This document shows, one piece after another, positions 50,985 to 62,800 of a stretch of 64,000 nucleotides of DNA. This DNA comes from Lobosporangium transversale (Eukaryota; Mortierellomycota; Mortierellomycetes; Mortierellales; Mortierellaceae): NCBI RefSeq assembly GCF_002105155.1, contig NW_019029038.1, positions 62,001-126,000 on the forward strand, in the 5' to 3' direction. The position numbers were made by a program, and so were the translations under genes. A model generated the notes under the pieces. The model was not told the origin of the DNA, searched no databases, and saw only the letters and a program-made list of their open reading frames with translations. Position 1 is the stretch's first letter. Each line of letters opens with the position of its first letter.

Positions 50985-51570
50985 TATATCCCGGATCAGT
51001 GAGCGACCACACCAGGCCCTTGATTTCTTGCTTCCAAAGGCCTGCATCGGCACGTCCAATGACGTTCTCTATTATAGTGATCATTGGACGGAGACGACCA
51101 CAGGACCAAGCATATAGCATCTCGATTGCTTGATCATTAAAATGGCCTCTCCGCTTTGATGCAGAGCTTGAGTAACTTTATTTCTCCAAATATCGCACAA
51201 GTGTCTTGAAGTATGTCCGGACTTTTGCTTGATTATCCCATCTAGGAAACGATACTGCACTCTTGAACCTCGAGTCATCGAGAACTTCTCGATATTCCTT
51301 GAAGCTTTGCCAGTTCTCTTAACCCAAGCAGGATCATAAATACAAAAGCCTATCCCGCAAGGAACTATGCAAATTCGTGGTAAATCCTCTGATAAGCCCT
51401 CCAATCCATGAAAGAATGCTGATAATATTGGTCGCATAGTGTCGTCGTTATTAATAAACTGGTATTTAGCCTCCCCTCCCCATATCCTGCACCTCGTTCA
51501 AAACAACCAAAAACATAGAGTTGCTTTGATGCCGCTCCGAAAGGACCCTGATTAGATTGTCGAACCAATC
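50985..51570 (-). pseudogene. Crinkler-like effector, P-loop NTPase-associated fragment
   Basis: Minus-strand open stretches read SNQGPFGAASKQLYVFGCFE, then DLPRICIVPCGIGFCIYDPA (51.35 kb), RGSRVQYRFLDGIIKQKSGH, and after frame changes NVIGRADAGLWKQEIKGLVW with SLTDPGY (~51.03 kb). The phrases resemble the segment between the P-loop NTPase module and the C-terminal nuclease domain of fungal CRN proteins. No intact Walker A motif is seen. It faces the nuclease-like fragment at 49.9-50.8 kb, so the two pieces cannot come from one unrearranged gene. Confidence 0.42.
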
Positions 51571-52587
51571 TTGCAGGAGCTTGTCAAGGCAATTAAAGCC
51601 AACTCTACCAAGTAATTCTGCTACTTCTGTGAAGAGCGCTAGGAATAAATCTGTCCTGGATGGAACCGAGTTTCCTCAATGAACTTCTCCAAGGGCCTGT
51701 GGACACACTTGCAATAGCATCCATTGGCTAGGCGTCATTCTACCTTCGGACAAGTAAAAAGGGTAAATTGATGAGTATCAAATATAAAACATAAAGGCAT
51801 TTTTGCTTACGTTCTTCAAGGGGTATACGAAAACCAAACTGCGATTAACCGCCTATGAACGCAAGACACAGAACATTTGGTGAGATTATAAACAAGCGTG
51901 GATATCCCAGACATCAAGGACCTTTTCCTCCTAATCTTTCATCCGTCTGGCATGAATTGATGTGAGAGGGGATGATTCTGGCGAGATTGATACCCTCAAC
52001 AGCATGTAGCATTAATATACCGAGAACTATTAATATACTGACGACACAATCCAATATTGTATCACATTTTACCAGTCAAGCGCGTGGCAGCCTTGGCCAA
52101 ATTCTTGATGTTTTTTTATTCCATGTCCCTGGACGCCTAGAGATTCAAGACGCGCCGCCTTCACATACTGACACTGAATTGGCCGAACATACAACTAATA
52201 TGATCTCATTGGCCACAGGTTGCCATCTCGTGCACGCGCACCATGGGACATTTATGTCTTTAGAGTGGAGCTGTCATCCTAGCTCCCGGTAAACGTTTTG
52301 GCGCCCTGGATGATGATAATTGATAGGTCTTTCGCAAGTGGCAAGCATCCAGATGACAAAGCATACGAGAAAGGATAATTTCCTATGCCAGCTGTCCTGG
52401 TGATAATAATATGATTTTGGGTCTCATCATCAGACTCTCACTGGGTTCTCCACAGGATTCTTCATCTCTATCCGTTTTTACAAAACTCTTTGATACAAGA
52501 TCGCATAATGATCACAGCTTTATAAAGTTCTAAATGCCCCAAGTAGAAGGGAGGACGGATTAAACCGCTCTATTTATTCGTCTAGAA
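51571..52587. other. gene-free stretch between the CRN relic and the palindrome
   Basis: Frames are short on both strands, with no recognisable domain. The plus-strand open stretch 51972-52292 (~105 codons) shows no family features. No homopolymer runs of 15 nt or more occur. Confidence 0.4.
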
Positions 52588-52999
52588 GGTAAGTGGATAA
52601 TGATGGCTTCATTCATAAAGAATGAACCTGGAGAATCAAACCTGATAAATTAATAATGAACTGAGATATAACGAGACAAGAATGAGGATCTTTATTTTCA
52701 TAATAGAAAAGAGTATTTATACCTCTTTTCTATTATTGTATGTCACGGGTATTAATATTAATGTAAATTAGCTATATAGAGATTTTAGGTGATTATGGCG
52801 CAGAACCATTGTAAAAATTTCTCAAGGAATGTGGTGAAATATGAAAAAGGTGGCGAAAATGAAGTGGAGCAAAGGAAAGAAAGGAGCGACAGCTGATAAA
52901 TTTGTTCCTAGGTTAGGCGACGTGTGAGAAAATATTTTTTTCAAATCAGCCACGTGCCATTTTCTAGGTCATTGTGACGTGACAATCTTTAGTGCGCAG

Positions 53000-53118
53000 C
53001 AGAGGGTCAAGCTTGTCACTCTTTTTGGTTAGTCCTTTTCAATTATAAGAATTTTGTTAAGTAAACCATTTATATTTGAAAGAGTCTAGCCAAAAAGAGC
53101 GACAAGCTTGACCCTCTG
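53000..53118. mobile_element. 119-bp MITE-like inverted-repeat unit inside the left palindrome arm
   Basis: The unit starts CAGAGGGTCAAGCTTGTC and ends with its exact complement. The inverted similarity extends about 43 bp inward with few mismatches. GCGCA lies on both sides and may be a target-site duplication. The mirrored copy is 53682-53800. Insertion must predate formation of the large palindrome. Confidence 0.7.
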
Positions 53119-53681
53119 GCGCAAAGAACTCATTTCTCAGTCTCGTCACCAGCCTGAGGACGAAGTTCATGTGTACATGCACAGGCTGGGACCAAACTTG
53201 ACATTTTGGCTGGAGGTCTCTTTTTTTAAATTTGAAAAAGTTACTAAGTCAAACACACCGCTAGGAAAGGCTCTTTTTTTTTTCTTAGTCATTTACTCCA
53301 TAGGGAATAGCTTTTTTTTATTTCTTATATTTTTTTAAAGGTGAGAATGATGAGAGGTAAATTTCGTAGTGATAATTGGATGAATAAATGAGTTTGTGAA
53401 GAAAAACAGTAGCATGCTTCACACGTAGGCCATTTTCCTCTGATCTGTAGGACTTTGCTTGAAAAAAATGATTTTAAAAAAAAAAAAAGCTGTCCCCTGT
53501 GGTGAAAATGACTAAGAAAAAAAAAAGAGCCTTTCCTAGCGGTGTGTTTGACTTAGTAACTTTTTCAAATTTAAAAAAAGAGACCTCCAGCCAAAATGTC
53601 AAGTTTGGTCCCAGCCTGTGCATGTACACATGAACTTCGTCCTCAGGCTGGTGACGAGACTGAGAAATGAGTTCTTTGCGC

Positions 53682-53800
53682 CAGAGGGTCAAGCTTGTCG
53701 CTCTTTTTGGCTAGACTCTTTCAAATATAAATGGTTTACTTAACAAAATTCTTATAATTGAAAAGGACTAACCAAAAAGAGTGACAAGCTTGACCCTCTG
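53682..53800. mobile_element. 119-bp MITE-like unit, mirrored copy in the right palindrome arm
   Basis: Inverted counterpart of 53000-53118, with the same 18-bp perfect ends and the same flanking GCGC bases. Confidence 0.7.
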
Positions 53801-54212
53801 CTGCGCACTAAAGATTGTCACGTCACAATGACCTAGAAAATGGCACGTGGCTGATTTGAAAAAAATATTTTCTCACACGTCGCCTAACCTAGGAACAAAT
53901 TTATCAGCTGTCGCTCCTTTCTTTCCTTTGCTCCACTTCATTTTCGCCACCTTTTTCATATTTCACCACATTCCTTGAGAAATTTTTACAATGGTTCTGC
54001 GCCATAATCACCTAAAATCTCTATATAGCTAATTTACATTAATATTAATACCCGTGACATACAATAATAGAAAAGAGGTATAAATACTCTTTTCTATTAT
54101 GAAAATAAAGATCCTCATTCTTGTCTCGTTATATCTCAGTTCATTATTAATTTATCAGGTTTGATTCTCCAGGTTCATTCTTTATGAATGAAGCCATCAT
54201 TATCCACTTACC

Positions 54213-55295
54213 CTTTAGACAAAGGCGATAGCGCTTTTAAATCAGTCCTACACACATACTTATTGAGGGCCCGTCATAACCGCTGTTGCATATTTCGTTT
54301 AATTGCAGCTCTCCAGCCCACATAAATAGGATCTTTATATATAGAAAACAAATGAATAAATACTCGGATAATGTGGTGCTGCGTGCAATGTTTTAACCTA
54401 ATTGATATTGTTTATACATGATCTAAAAACAAAACCTGTGAGGAAAAAATAAACCTCAACGTGCATATTATTATTTTTTGCCAGAGGGAAATGTCCCACG
54501 ACAGAGTAAAAAACCTCTGCGATACTCTCTATGAGCGTTATGATGCCATTCTCTTGGATCGTGTTATTCGTCTATTTTTTGAGTTGGCTTTATCAGATGG
54601 CTGTACCTTTTTTTGGCTTATTAACCTCTGGTGTTGCTTCAGGAGATGCTTCGGGTGCCTGAGACAAACTTGCAGTTTTATTTTGATACAGATTTGGATA
54701 AATGCCCCATGGATGTGATGTGTGAACCCACATCCTATTCTCACTTCTGCTCCCTGGTTACTCTTTGTCTGTCTAAAATTTTTCATGAGCTACTACAAAC
54801 ATGACTAGGTCGGGAAAGGTCTTCGTCTTGAAAAAGTTGTAAGTATTAGCTTGACAGTGCTTTTCTTGACTAATCTCTTTATTTCTATGCTTGGTCTAGA
54901 TGGTGTTTTTTTATGGGGAGGACTATTTAGACAACATATAGACCCCACATATCTTAATCATAATAAATTGGTTTGGTGGCATTGTTGTAAAAAATATCTT
55001 TGCTTAAGGGACAGAAAGATAGACACAATCAGGAAAAGGCAGGACAAAGAGTGTCAACAAGATTGACAAGAGAAAATAGAGTCAAATAACCTTGACTACA
55101 AACAGCGCCATAGAATGTCAAAAGAAAAGATGGGAGCTTTATAGGTGAGCTCACAAACTGAGTTACCGGAAGACAAATGCTTGTTGTGAAAAGGGGAAAA
55201 AGATAAATGGCAAGATGAACTGCGGGTGAAGAATAAGACATGTGGGGAAAACTGAAGACTTTATTAAGAAGGAAGTTTCTTTGGCTTTTATACTC
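54213..55295. other. decayed sequence with coding-like pieces and a copy of the Fanzor 3' segment
   Basis: Coding-like pieces occur on the plus strand: MSHDRVKNLCDTLYERYDAI with LLDRVIRLFFEL (54.49-54.59 kb), and after an apparent intron EMLRVPETNLQFYFDTDLDK with CPMDVMCEPTSYSHF (54.64-54.75 kb). MTRSGKVFVLKKL (54802-54840) follows, before a GTAAGT donor. I do not recognise the protein. Frames beyond 54.9 kb are closed by stops. It may be the relic of a multi-exon element gene. Confidence 0.4.
54787..54872 (+). repeat. second copy of the Fanzor-downstream segment
   Basis: Matches the minus strand of 46460-46375. It starts CTACTACAAACATGACTAGG and ends in an intron-like GTAAGTATTAGCTTGACAGT. 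Differences between the copies fall partly at third codon positions of the MTRSxKxFVLKKL reading (CTT-GAAA against CTT-AAAA), hinting at past coding constraint. Confidence 0.7.
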
Positions 55296-55400
55296 GGTAG
55301 TTTCTAGGTGAGGCGGACCCGCCTATGACTACAAAGGCTTTGCGCAAAGATTCCTTTAAGCTGGTTCGACAGATTAGTGGATACAAAATTAATTTTAATG
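55296..55400 (+). repeat. solo, diverged copy of the TIR of the 16.6-kb element
   Basis: About 105 bp align to positions ~16700-16815 of the left TIR. Shared blocks are GGTAGTTTCTAG, CGCCTATGACTAC, AAAGGCTTT and TGGTTCGACAGA, with small indels between. No partner TIR was found nearby, so it is a fragment. Confidence 0.75.
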
Positions 55401-55621
55401 ACCAGTCACACCACTTGCAATAACAAGCGAGTCAATTGGCTGCCAATACATTTAAGAGTATTCAAAAAATATAAGGGATCGCGACCAAATGGAACGGGCT
55501 ATACGATGAATTGAGTTGTGCCAAGCTAGACATGATGTGTTTTATCTTGACATCTTTATTCAGGCTGAAGACATAGACCTTTGTTTCATGTGGTGAGAAA
55601 GGAGAGGAAAAACCCAGGGTC

Positions 55622-56917
55622 CTAAAGCTTGCTGTTAACAGGAGAACTACCTTTAATAGAGACAACAGCTTTTCCAAAGGTCTTTCTCGCAGCAAGATCA
55701 TTCAGACCCGTTTTGACAGAATCCAAACCCTGATAGACCTTCTCATAGACCACAGGGACTAACTGCTCCTTTGCGAATAGATCCAAGAGTTCCTTCCAGA
55801 CCTTGGCAACGGTAGCCAAATCATATTTAGCATAAGCCCCCCAATGAACACCCACAACTGATATGTTCTTGAGCAAGATACGATTAGCAGGAATCTTTTC
55901 GATCGTGCCTGCAGCAAAACCCACAACCAAGACACGAGCACACCATGCGCTGCACCGAAGAGATTCATTGATCAAGCCAACAGGGTCATAAATAACATCT
56001 GCGCCATGGCCACCAGTGAGTTTGAGCACTTGTGCAGACCAGTCCTTATCCCTGTAGTTGACACCATAGTCAGCACCATTCTTGAGCGCAATATCAAGCT
56101 TATCCTGCGATCCTGCCGTCGCAATGACCTTAGCACCAAGAGCTTTGGCGATCTGGACTGCACATAGCCCTACTCCGCCGGCTGCAGCGTGAACTAGACA
56201 CCATTCACCGGCTTTAAGATGTGCACGCTCCACTAATGCAGCGTAGCTGGTTGGATAAGTGATGAAGAGACCACTGGCTTGCTCAAATGAGAGGTTACCG
56301 GGAATAGGGAGTAAGCTCTTAGGATCGCATGCAAGTTTCTCGGTGTAGCAGCCCTGAGTCGAACCAAAGACGCGGTCTCCGACCTTGTAAGATGTCTTTG
56401 CATCAGGATGGATCTGAGTAATAACTCCTGCAAACTATCAATGTCGATCACAAGAAAAATACAAATACACAAAAAAAAAATATTGGTCGGTTATAAGGAG
56501 GTCCCTTTGTTCTCGGTTCGGCACCAGCTGCTTTGTAATTTTGCGGGTGCGGATCCCAACGTTTTATTTTTTTATTCCAAAAACTACATGTCTTTTTATT
56601 GTCAATACTCAAAATAATTATATATTTACCTCCGCTCCAGGAATATAAGGATATGGCAGCTTCACCTGATATTTTTCTTGAACCTATTACGATAAGAAAA
56701 AATCATGAGTAAAAGAAAAAAAAACCCCCCCATTGGTACAGCACAACAGTGATAGGAAAGCTAACGATGAACCTACCTGCAAGATATCGAAAAAGTTGAG
56801 ACCTGCAGCCTTGACATCAATAAGGATCTCACCTTCCTTGAGAACAGGGTCAGGGACAGTTTGGACAGCCATCTGATCAACAGAAGTCAATGCCTTTTCA
56901 ATGAGAATGGCCTTCAT
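55622..56917 (-). CDS. quinone oxidoreductase-like NADPH dehydrogenase (MDR superfamily)
   Basis: Zinc-free medium-chain reductase of the zeta-crystallin/quinone oxidoreductase type, using NADPH to reduce quinones or enones. Exons 56917-56777, 56683-56630 and 56434-55622 keep phase, giving 335 residues. The N-terminal GroES-like domain contains VKAAGLNFFDILQV, PYIPGAEFAGVI and GDRVFG. The Rossmann fold has VHAAAGGVGLCAVQIAKALG (~150-170), then KVIATAGSQDKLDIALKNGA and DWSAQVLKLTGGHGADVIYD. No catalytic zinc cysteines are seen, as expected for the group. The substrate is unknown. It sits at the edge of the mobile island, 220 bp from a solo TIR. Confidence 0.9.
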
Positions 56918-57349
56918 GGCTTCTTTTTCTTTTTTTTTTTTTCTTTAGTAATGAAGGGTCTGTGAAAGTTGATTAGAAAGAGGAAATAAGAGTATAAGTG
57001 CGTAAAGTGTGAAGAAGAGTGAGAATGAGAGTGGAGCAAATAAAAATGAAAATAAATGGAAAGGAGGATGAGTGAATGACTTGAAAAGAAATGAAAATGA
57101 AAAGTAATAAAACTGTCCATGAACTTCCACATTGAACAGAATACAACTCTCTTTTGAGAAATGATCGGTCGGTCTGTGTCAACATTTGTGCAATATGGCG
57201 CTTTTTCCGTTACACTAAACAGCGTTTTATGGACATTTACATGTCATCGAGCCATTTTATATTAGAGGATGTTGTAAGTGCTATGCTACATTATTATTTT
57301 TATATATGCTAAATATTAAAAGTTAAGATTAGAAGGGAGGTATATCCAC

Positions 57350-59883
57350 TTATGAGTTTCGATAGGGGGTAAGAAGCCATGATGGATCTTGTTGGTCATT
57401 TTCCTCCTGTGGTGTAGGTGTAAATGTACTCTCGGGCAGAGAAAGTTGAAAATCATGATCACCTTTCACGTCTGTAATCATGAAAGTACTCCTTGTTACT
57501 GCTGCTGGTGGAGAGACAACACGTGCTGGGGATGCCAGTGAGTTTGCGTCCATTGCCTTTGGAATGCTTGGTATCCGCTGCGTCCGAGGCGGAGGAGTTA
57601 AGCCAGACCCATGATGTTGAAGCCTTTGATACTGTTGCTTCTGCGCCTCGCAGGTCCGTTGCTGCTCGCGACGTTGAGTCCGTGTTGACTGTCGTTCAGA
57701 TGTGGTTGTTGACAGACTGGTTGTGGAGGCTGCCTGAGAGGATGTGCTAATGGAAGACATTCTGTCTGTAGCCTGTGAATTTTGCCCATTGGAGGAAGAT
57801 ACAGACCGTGATTTGTCGCGTTTGCTCGTGCCGCTTTTATTGTCGCTACTACTACCCTTGGATTGACGTGAGCTTGGTCGTATCGACTTCAGAGGGAACG
57901 ATGGTGAACGCGGACTAGATGCTGTGGGAGGGTAAGCAGGAAGAGGAGGACTATTTGGCCGATTCAATGGTTGTCCTCCGAAGACAGTACTACGAAGGTC
58001 AGGGGAACGAGAGCGATCACTTCCGCGAGCACAGAACGTTGTATTAGAATCCATGCTTTCTCGGTTTTCTTGTTCCATAAGGCTAAAAGGCCGAGCCGAC
58101 GATCCCAATGATACCTTTCTCGTGCCCTCTTGCCCTGGCTTATTGGATTCAGAGAAGGTATCGTGTATGGATACAACTTCCATTAACTCAAGCTGGCTCC
58201 CATGATCCGCCAAATCAAATGAATCGCCCTCGTACTCTCCTTTTTCCATCGAATTAGCAGAGCGAAGTGTGCTTAGCTCGGCCGAGTCACGCAGTGTCAA
58301 TGGTGCTTCAGGGTCCGATGGAGAGGACCTTGAGCCCTTTTGATTGGGAGACGAATACATATTTTTAGTATTTGATGGCGAACTCTTCTGGCCGGAAGAG
58401 GTTGGTACCAATGAATGTGTCATTGATGTAGCCGGATCATGAAGACCACGTCGTCGGTTGCGTACAGACTGTACAGCGATTAGGGCCATGATCGCAAAGA
58501 ATGCAACCGCAATCGCGCAAGTCCAGAAAAAGGCCATAGTATGGGGAAGTCCATCATGTTCCATCGCAAGGATCCTCTTGCGGCATATGACCCAGATCAT
58601 GCAGAGCGAACCAGCCAGTAATGTTACTAATGCACCCCCAAAGCCTGTGAGCTGTAATTGGATGAACAAGAACCGTGCAGGGCTGGAAGAGCGCAAGTTG
58701 CTGATACCAAAGGCTGCTTTGGGTGCTTTAAGAGCAGCCTCCGCAATAATGATATTAGCTCGAAGAATAAAAGTGTACTTTAGACCATAGTAAAAGAACA
58801 TTATAGCCTGTATTGAAATAAAGACGTGGTAAGGATGTTAAAATCTTTGAAATTGTTGGCAAGCTGCAAAAAAAAAAAAAAAAAAAAAAATCTCACCATA
58901 GCCCAGAGGATCAACACCCAGTTTGAATATTGGACGATAAGCAAGATTTCAGAAAGGTGCCCATAACCAGGCATCTGTGCAAATACCGCGGATGCCACGC
59001 CCGCACCTGCGCCAAATACCGCGGGGTAGACAACGCCCATAACTAATAAAAAGTTTTTTTGAACAGTCGTTGGCGTTAGGACGTGGATGGGAGGCAGAGG
59101 ACGTGAGTCGAACGTGGTTTCGGGCTGGTAAATGGCAAAGATGCCTTCACGCGTTGTTACAGGCATTGCATACAACAGGCCAACGAAATAGGAGGAGAAT
59201 CCGATAGCGACGAAGATCCTATTGTGTCAAGAATAACGAACAAAAGAAACCTCGAGCTGTGAGTTTCACAAAAGAAAGTAACGGACTGATGTATTGAGCC
59301 CTTTATGAGACGTTATAGATATTGGGCTTACCAATAAGTTTGCTCTATAGCAATGCGAATCCAAAGCCTGTCCTTAAAAACATCAAAGATCACAGGCATA
59401 TTGACGCCAACCTTGATCAGCGAAGCAAGCCCTGTGAAGAAAATGATGCAGTCCATCTTTATATTGATGTGTGATGTTAGTGTCCAAAAATGAACTCATT
59501 TATAGCTGATGCAGAGGTTTAATATGGAATCGCGTCTGCGACTGACTTACAGGCTTTGGTCTCAGTCCAGTGCCAACTTGTGTGAAGAGTTCTGTGACGA
59601 TCCTGCTGTTAAAGCCGCGGTTGCGGAAAATTAAGAGCCAGAGCCCGAACAAGAAGACGAGCCCATGCATGACAGAAGAGGTGATTAAAAGGTTGCGAAT
59701 GAAGTCTGCATCACGACAGTCTGCAGCTGACCGGATCCAGTCGCATAGTAGCTCTTTGTTTGCTGGAGGAAAGAGTGTAGCGGACGACGCAGGGTCTACA
59801 ACAGATGTAGGTGTGGGCATTGCAAGGGTATTGGTGGGGGAGCTGAATGTGGTTGGCAGAGTTGAAGTCATGGTCCAACTCAT
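57350..59883 (-). CDS. seven-transmembrane protein of unknown family with long cytosolic tail
   Basis: Four exons keep phase: 59883-59551, 59456-59332, 59218-58897 and 58807-57350, giving 745 residues. Seven hydrophobic helices can be placed at about residues 69-92, 113-135, 146-170, 204-228, 236-275, 298-320 and 330-355. A positive cluster (RNRRRG) follows helix 7, so the C-terminus is probably cytosolic and the N-terminus outside. The first ~65 residues are Ser/Thr/Pro-rich with two Cys before helix 1. The last ~380 residues are disordered, Ser/Pro-rich and basic. This layout fits a G-protein-coupled receptor, but no family signature was recognised. ATG 59883 was preferred to upstream in-frame codons because those lie in a purine/pyrimidine-biased leader. 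Confidence 0.72.
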
Positions 59884-62800
59884 GATGCTATTCCACCGCT
59901 CTATTTCTACAAAATGAACCAATGTATATAAACAAGAAAGAAGGGTAAGAAAGGTGTAAGAGTTGTATTTCCAAAGATGGAGAAGATGCAGGAAAAAAAA
60001 AGAGGAGTGATAATCCATCTCTCAAAGAAGAGGAGGGAAATCGTTTGTGCCATCATTGCAATACACTAATTGGCATGTGCGCAACAAAAACAACAAAGGC
60101 GTAAGGAAATGTTTGTGCTGCTGTTTTTTCTAGTCAGCAAAAATCATTTGCCTCACGTGCCTCTTCGCCCTGGCACACGCGACTTATTTCCAGGGCACAC
60201 CCAATATGATTGTTTAGCATGCCAGAAGGTATGCTACCGAATGATCCGATCAGCGATAACGAGATCGAAAAAAAAAAAGAAAAAAAAAAAAAAAAAAGCG
60301 GTATTTGTCGCATGAAATGACGAATATTTTGAACGAGCTCTTCAGAAAGAGAGGAGGATAGCAAGTGATAGATCACACAATGAATGTAAGAGATAAAAGG
60401 ATAGGATGGATAGATGAGCTTTTGGAAAACAAATCCTTGAGGATCCAGACGTACAGCAATGACACTGAGAAGCAAAATCGGGATCCACTAATGACGCTGC
60501 AGTATTGAAGTAAACCGAAGATAGAGTGAGAGGAGAGTGGGGAGGGGAAAGAGAGAGTGAAGGGTGGGAGTGACAGTGAGAATGTGGTAGGTGAGGATGA
60601 GGATGCGGAATAAGAGGAAGTGAAAGCGAAAAGAAGAAAGTGTGTATGTGTGTATGAGAGAAGAGAAGAGAATGAGAAAAGAGAAAAAGAGAGGGTTCAA
60701 CTATGAAGAAGAAAGAAGAGAAGAGTCATTAGGGGGAAGACAAGAGGGGATCTTGTAATAAAAAAAAAAGAATTTGATCGTGTGGATGGAGAGAAATGAA
60801 AGGGAGGAAGAAGAAAAGAGAACGGAAAATAAAAAAGTGTCTTCCAATGGGGTGTTTAATAATGCACATCCATGGATATCCATGGAGCAAGCAGTGATCT
60901 TCAGTTTAAAAATAAGTTTTTGAATAGATACAGACAAGCTGTAGTCATGTTGTACAAAGACTTAGACTCCACACTAGTCTGTTTAAACTGTAGAAATGTG
61001 AAATTAGACACTTTACTGGCCGTTTCTTGACTACATGCACATGTATTTTGGTTATTGACTCTTTGACTTGCCACAGGCCATTCTCTCTGACCTATGGCGC
61101 AGTAGCAGCCAAATGTCAACCGTATACCCCTTTTATGTATCACTGATGCTTACGTTTTCCTTGTAGCGTTCTATTAAAGTGTATTATAGCTGCATTGCTG
61201 CCATATCGCCTTTAGAATTAAGAGATGGTCAAAAGGGCAGAAAAAGAAAGGAAAATAAACAAACAAACAAACCCATAAAAAAAAGCATAAACCCGCCCTT
61301 TCCTTTTGTCTCCCCTTTCTGCCCCTGCGGCTCTGTATTATCACACACCTGCTCTTAGCGTCAAAGACGCTCAAAACTTTGCTCACGTCCTTCTTCTTGC
61401 TCACTTGCTGCTTACTATTTTTTACCTTTGTGTTATTTTTTTTTTTCTTCAAAATCTGAACCCTTTTTGTGTTTGGTTTCCTACTTTCTTTAAAATGTGT
61501 GTTCGCTTTTCTGTCTCTGTACTCATTTAAATCCCTATGACGTGTTCCATGGGTTGACTAGCTGAATGGCAAGCACAAGGCACACGGACCTTAACTCAAT
61601 TGAAAAGACCATTAACGATCTATTCACGCTAATCAATAATTGTAGGCTGGAGATGCTTTGTTCTTTCTATTCGGACATCTTCACTTTACAAGAATATTAA
61701 TGCACTCTTTCACTGCCCGCATTTTTTTTTTTTTTTGTGAGACGCTCAGACTAACAGGGTACATGTGCAACATGAGGGTCGTTGCGCTCGGAAATCTATT
61801 AAATTGTCTGTTTGATAATGTGCAGGGTTTTTATTAAAATTATTTGTATTACATGCAGGGAAGGTGGACAGTCCAGTGATGAGATTTTTTTTTTTTTGTG
61901 TCTTGATCTGAAAAATAAAAATAAATACTAGTGCGCGTGTAATCTGTCATACATTTGTTTAAGCAAACCGAGGATTTTTGTGTTTTGTTTTGTTTTGTTA
62001 TTTCAAAAAAATAAAAAAAAAAGCTCATTCAAGTGATGACATCTGCGTGTACTCTGCATGTTCTTGGTCACGGTGTTGTGCACTGCAAATACCCTCGACA
62101 TCGTACCCCACTTTTTCTGTGGAGTTGACCTGCGTATCGGTGTACCAAATGTGGTGAGTGGAGTATAGGGAGGATAGAGAAAAGATGAGATGGTTTTAGA
62201 TTCAGGGCAGGGGAGTTGGACGGTCAGCAGGGCTCTACTTGATCAAATGGAACGGAGTGGGCGAAGAATCATGCCGATAAAAATAAAAAATAAAAAAGAG
62301 CACATATTCAAAGAATCCCGTATGCTCTTCGCAACCCGCATCATATCCATATTTGTATCTAACAATGCAATGGTCAAGAATAGATCCTAAAATTGATGCC
62401 CTTTTTTTTAGGCGCTCTCAGAGTCGATTTACCAGAGTTTAGTGTCTTTTATTTTATTCCTTTCAGTATGCGCACTGAATATGTGTTCACAAATCTTCGG
62501 TTTAGATCCAGTGCCCATGAAAAAAAAAAAAAAAAATCCTTCTCAACCGAAATTGAAAAAGTTTAATATTCTAATCAATTAGTCAATCAAAATTGCTGCC
62601 GCTATCCGCTAGCCGTCATCAATGCAGCCATTAGCTGACAATGGTCAAATATTAATAACAACTTTGTGGAATCGGTATCCTCCATCGAAGCAAGTGTCTT
62701 ATACCTCTCCAGCTCTAGTCGAATGATCCCTAAAACTGGGAGTGAAATATGTAGAAGATCAAAAGTAGCGAAAAGAAAGAAAGATGTGCTTACAACAATG

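Larger units (their letters stand above)
52588..54212. mobile_element. 1.6-kb palindrome (foldback element) with ~740-bp arms
   Basis: The left arm 52588-~53335 and right arm ~53475-54212 are inverted copies, nearly identical over most of their length. They surround a ~140-bp loop near 53340-53470. The outer ends read GGTAAGTGGATAATGATGGC and its complement. Near the loop the arms diverge (TACTCCATAGGGAATAGC against TTCACCACAGGGGACAGC), which argues against a sequencing fold-back artefact. Each arm encodes the same ~60-codon stretch starting MTLWRKELISQSRHQPEDE, which is not a recognised protein. The flanks TCTAGA and TTTAGA could be an imperfect 6-bp target duplication. No transposase is present, so it would be non-autonomous. 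A transcript through it would fold into a ~740-bp hairpin. Confidence 0.85.

Noticed and set aside
52588-54212. Palindrome as a sequencing fold-back artefact
   Set aside because: The arms differ at several bases and indels near the loop, which a fold-back read would not produce; a long-read check is still suggested.
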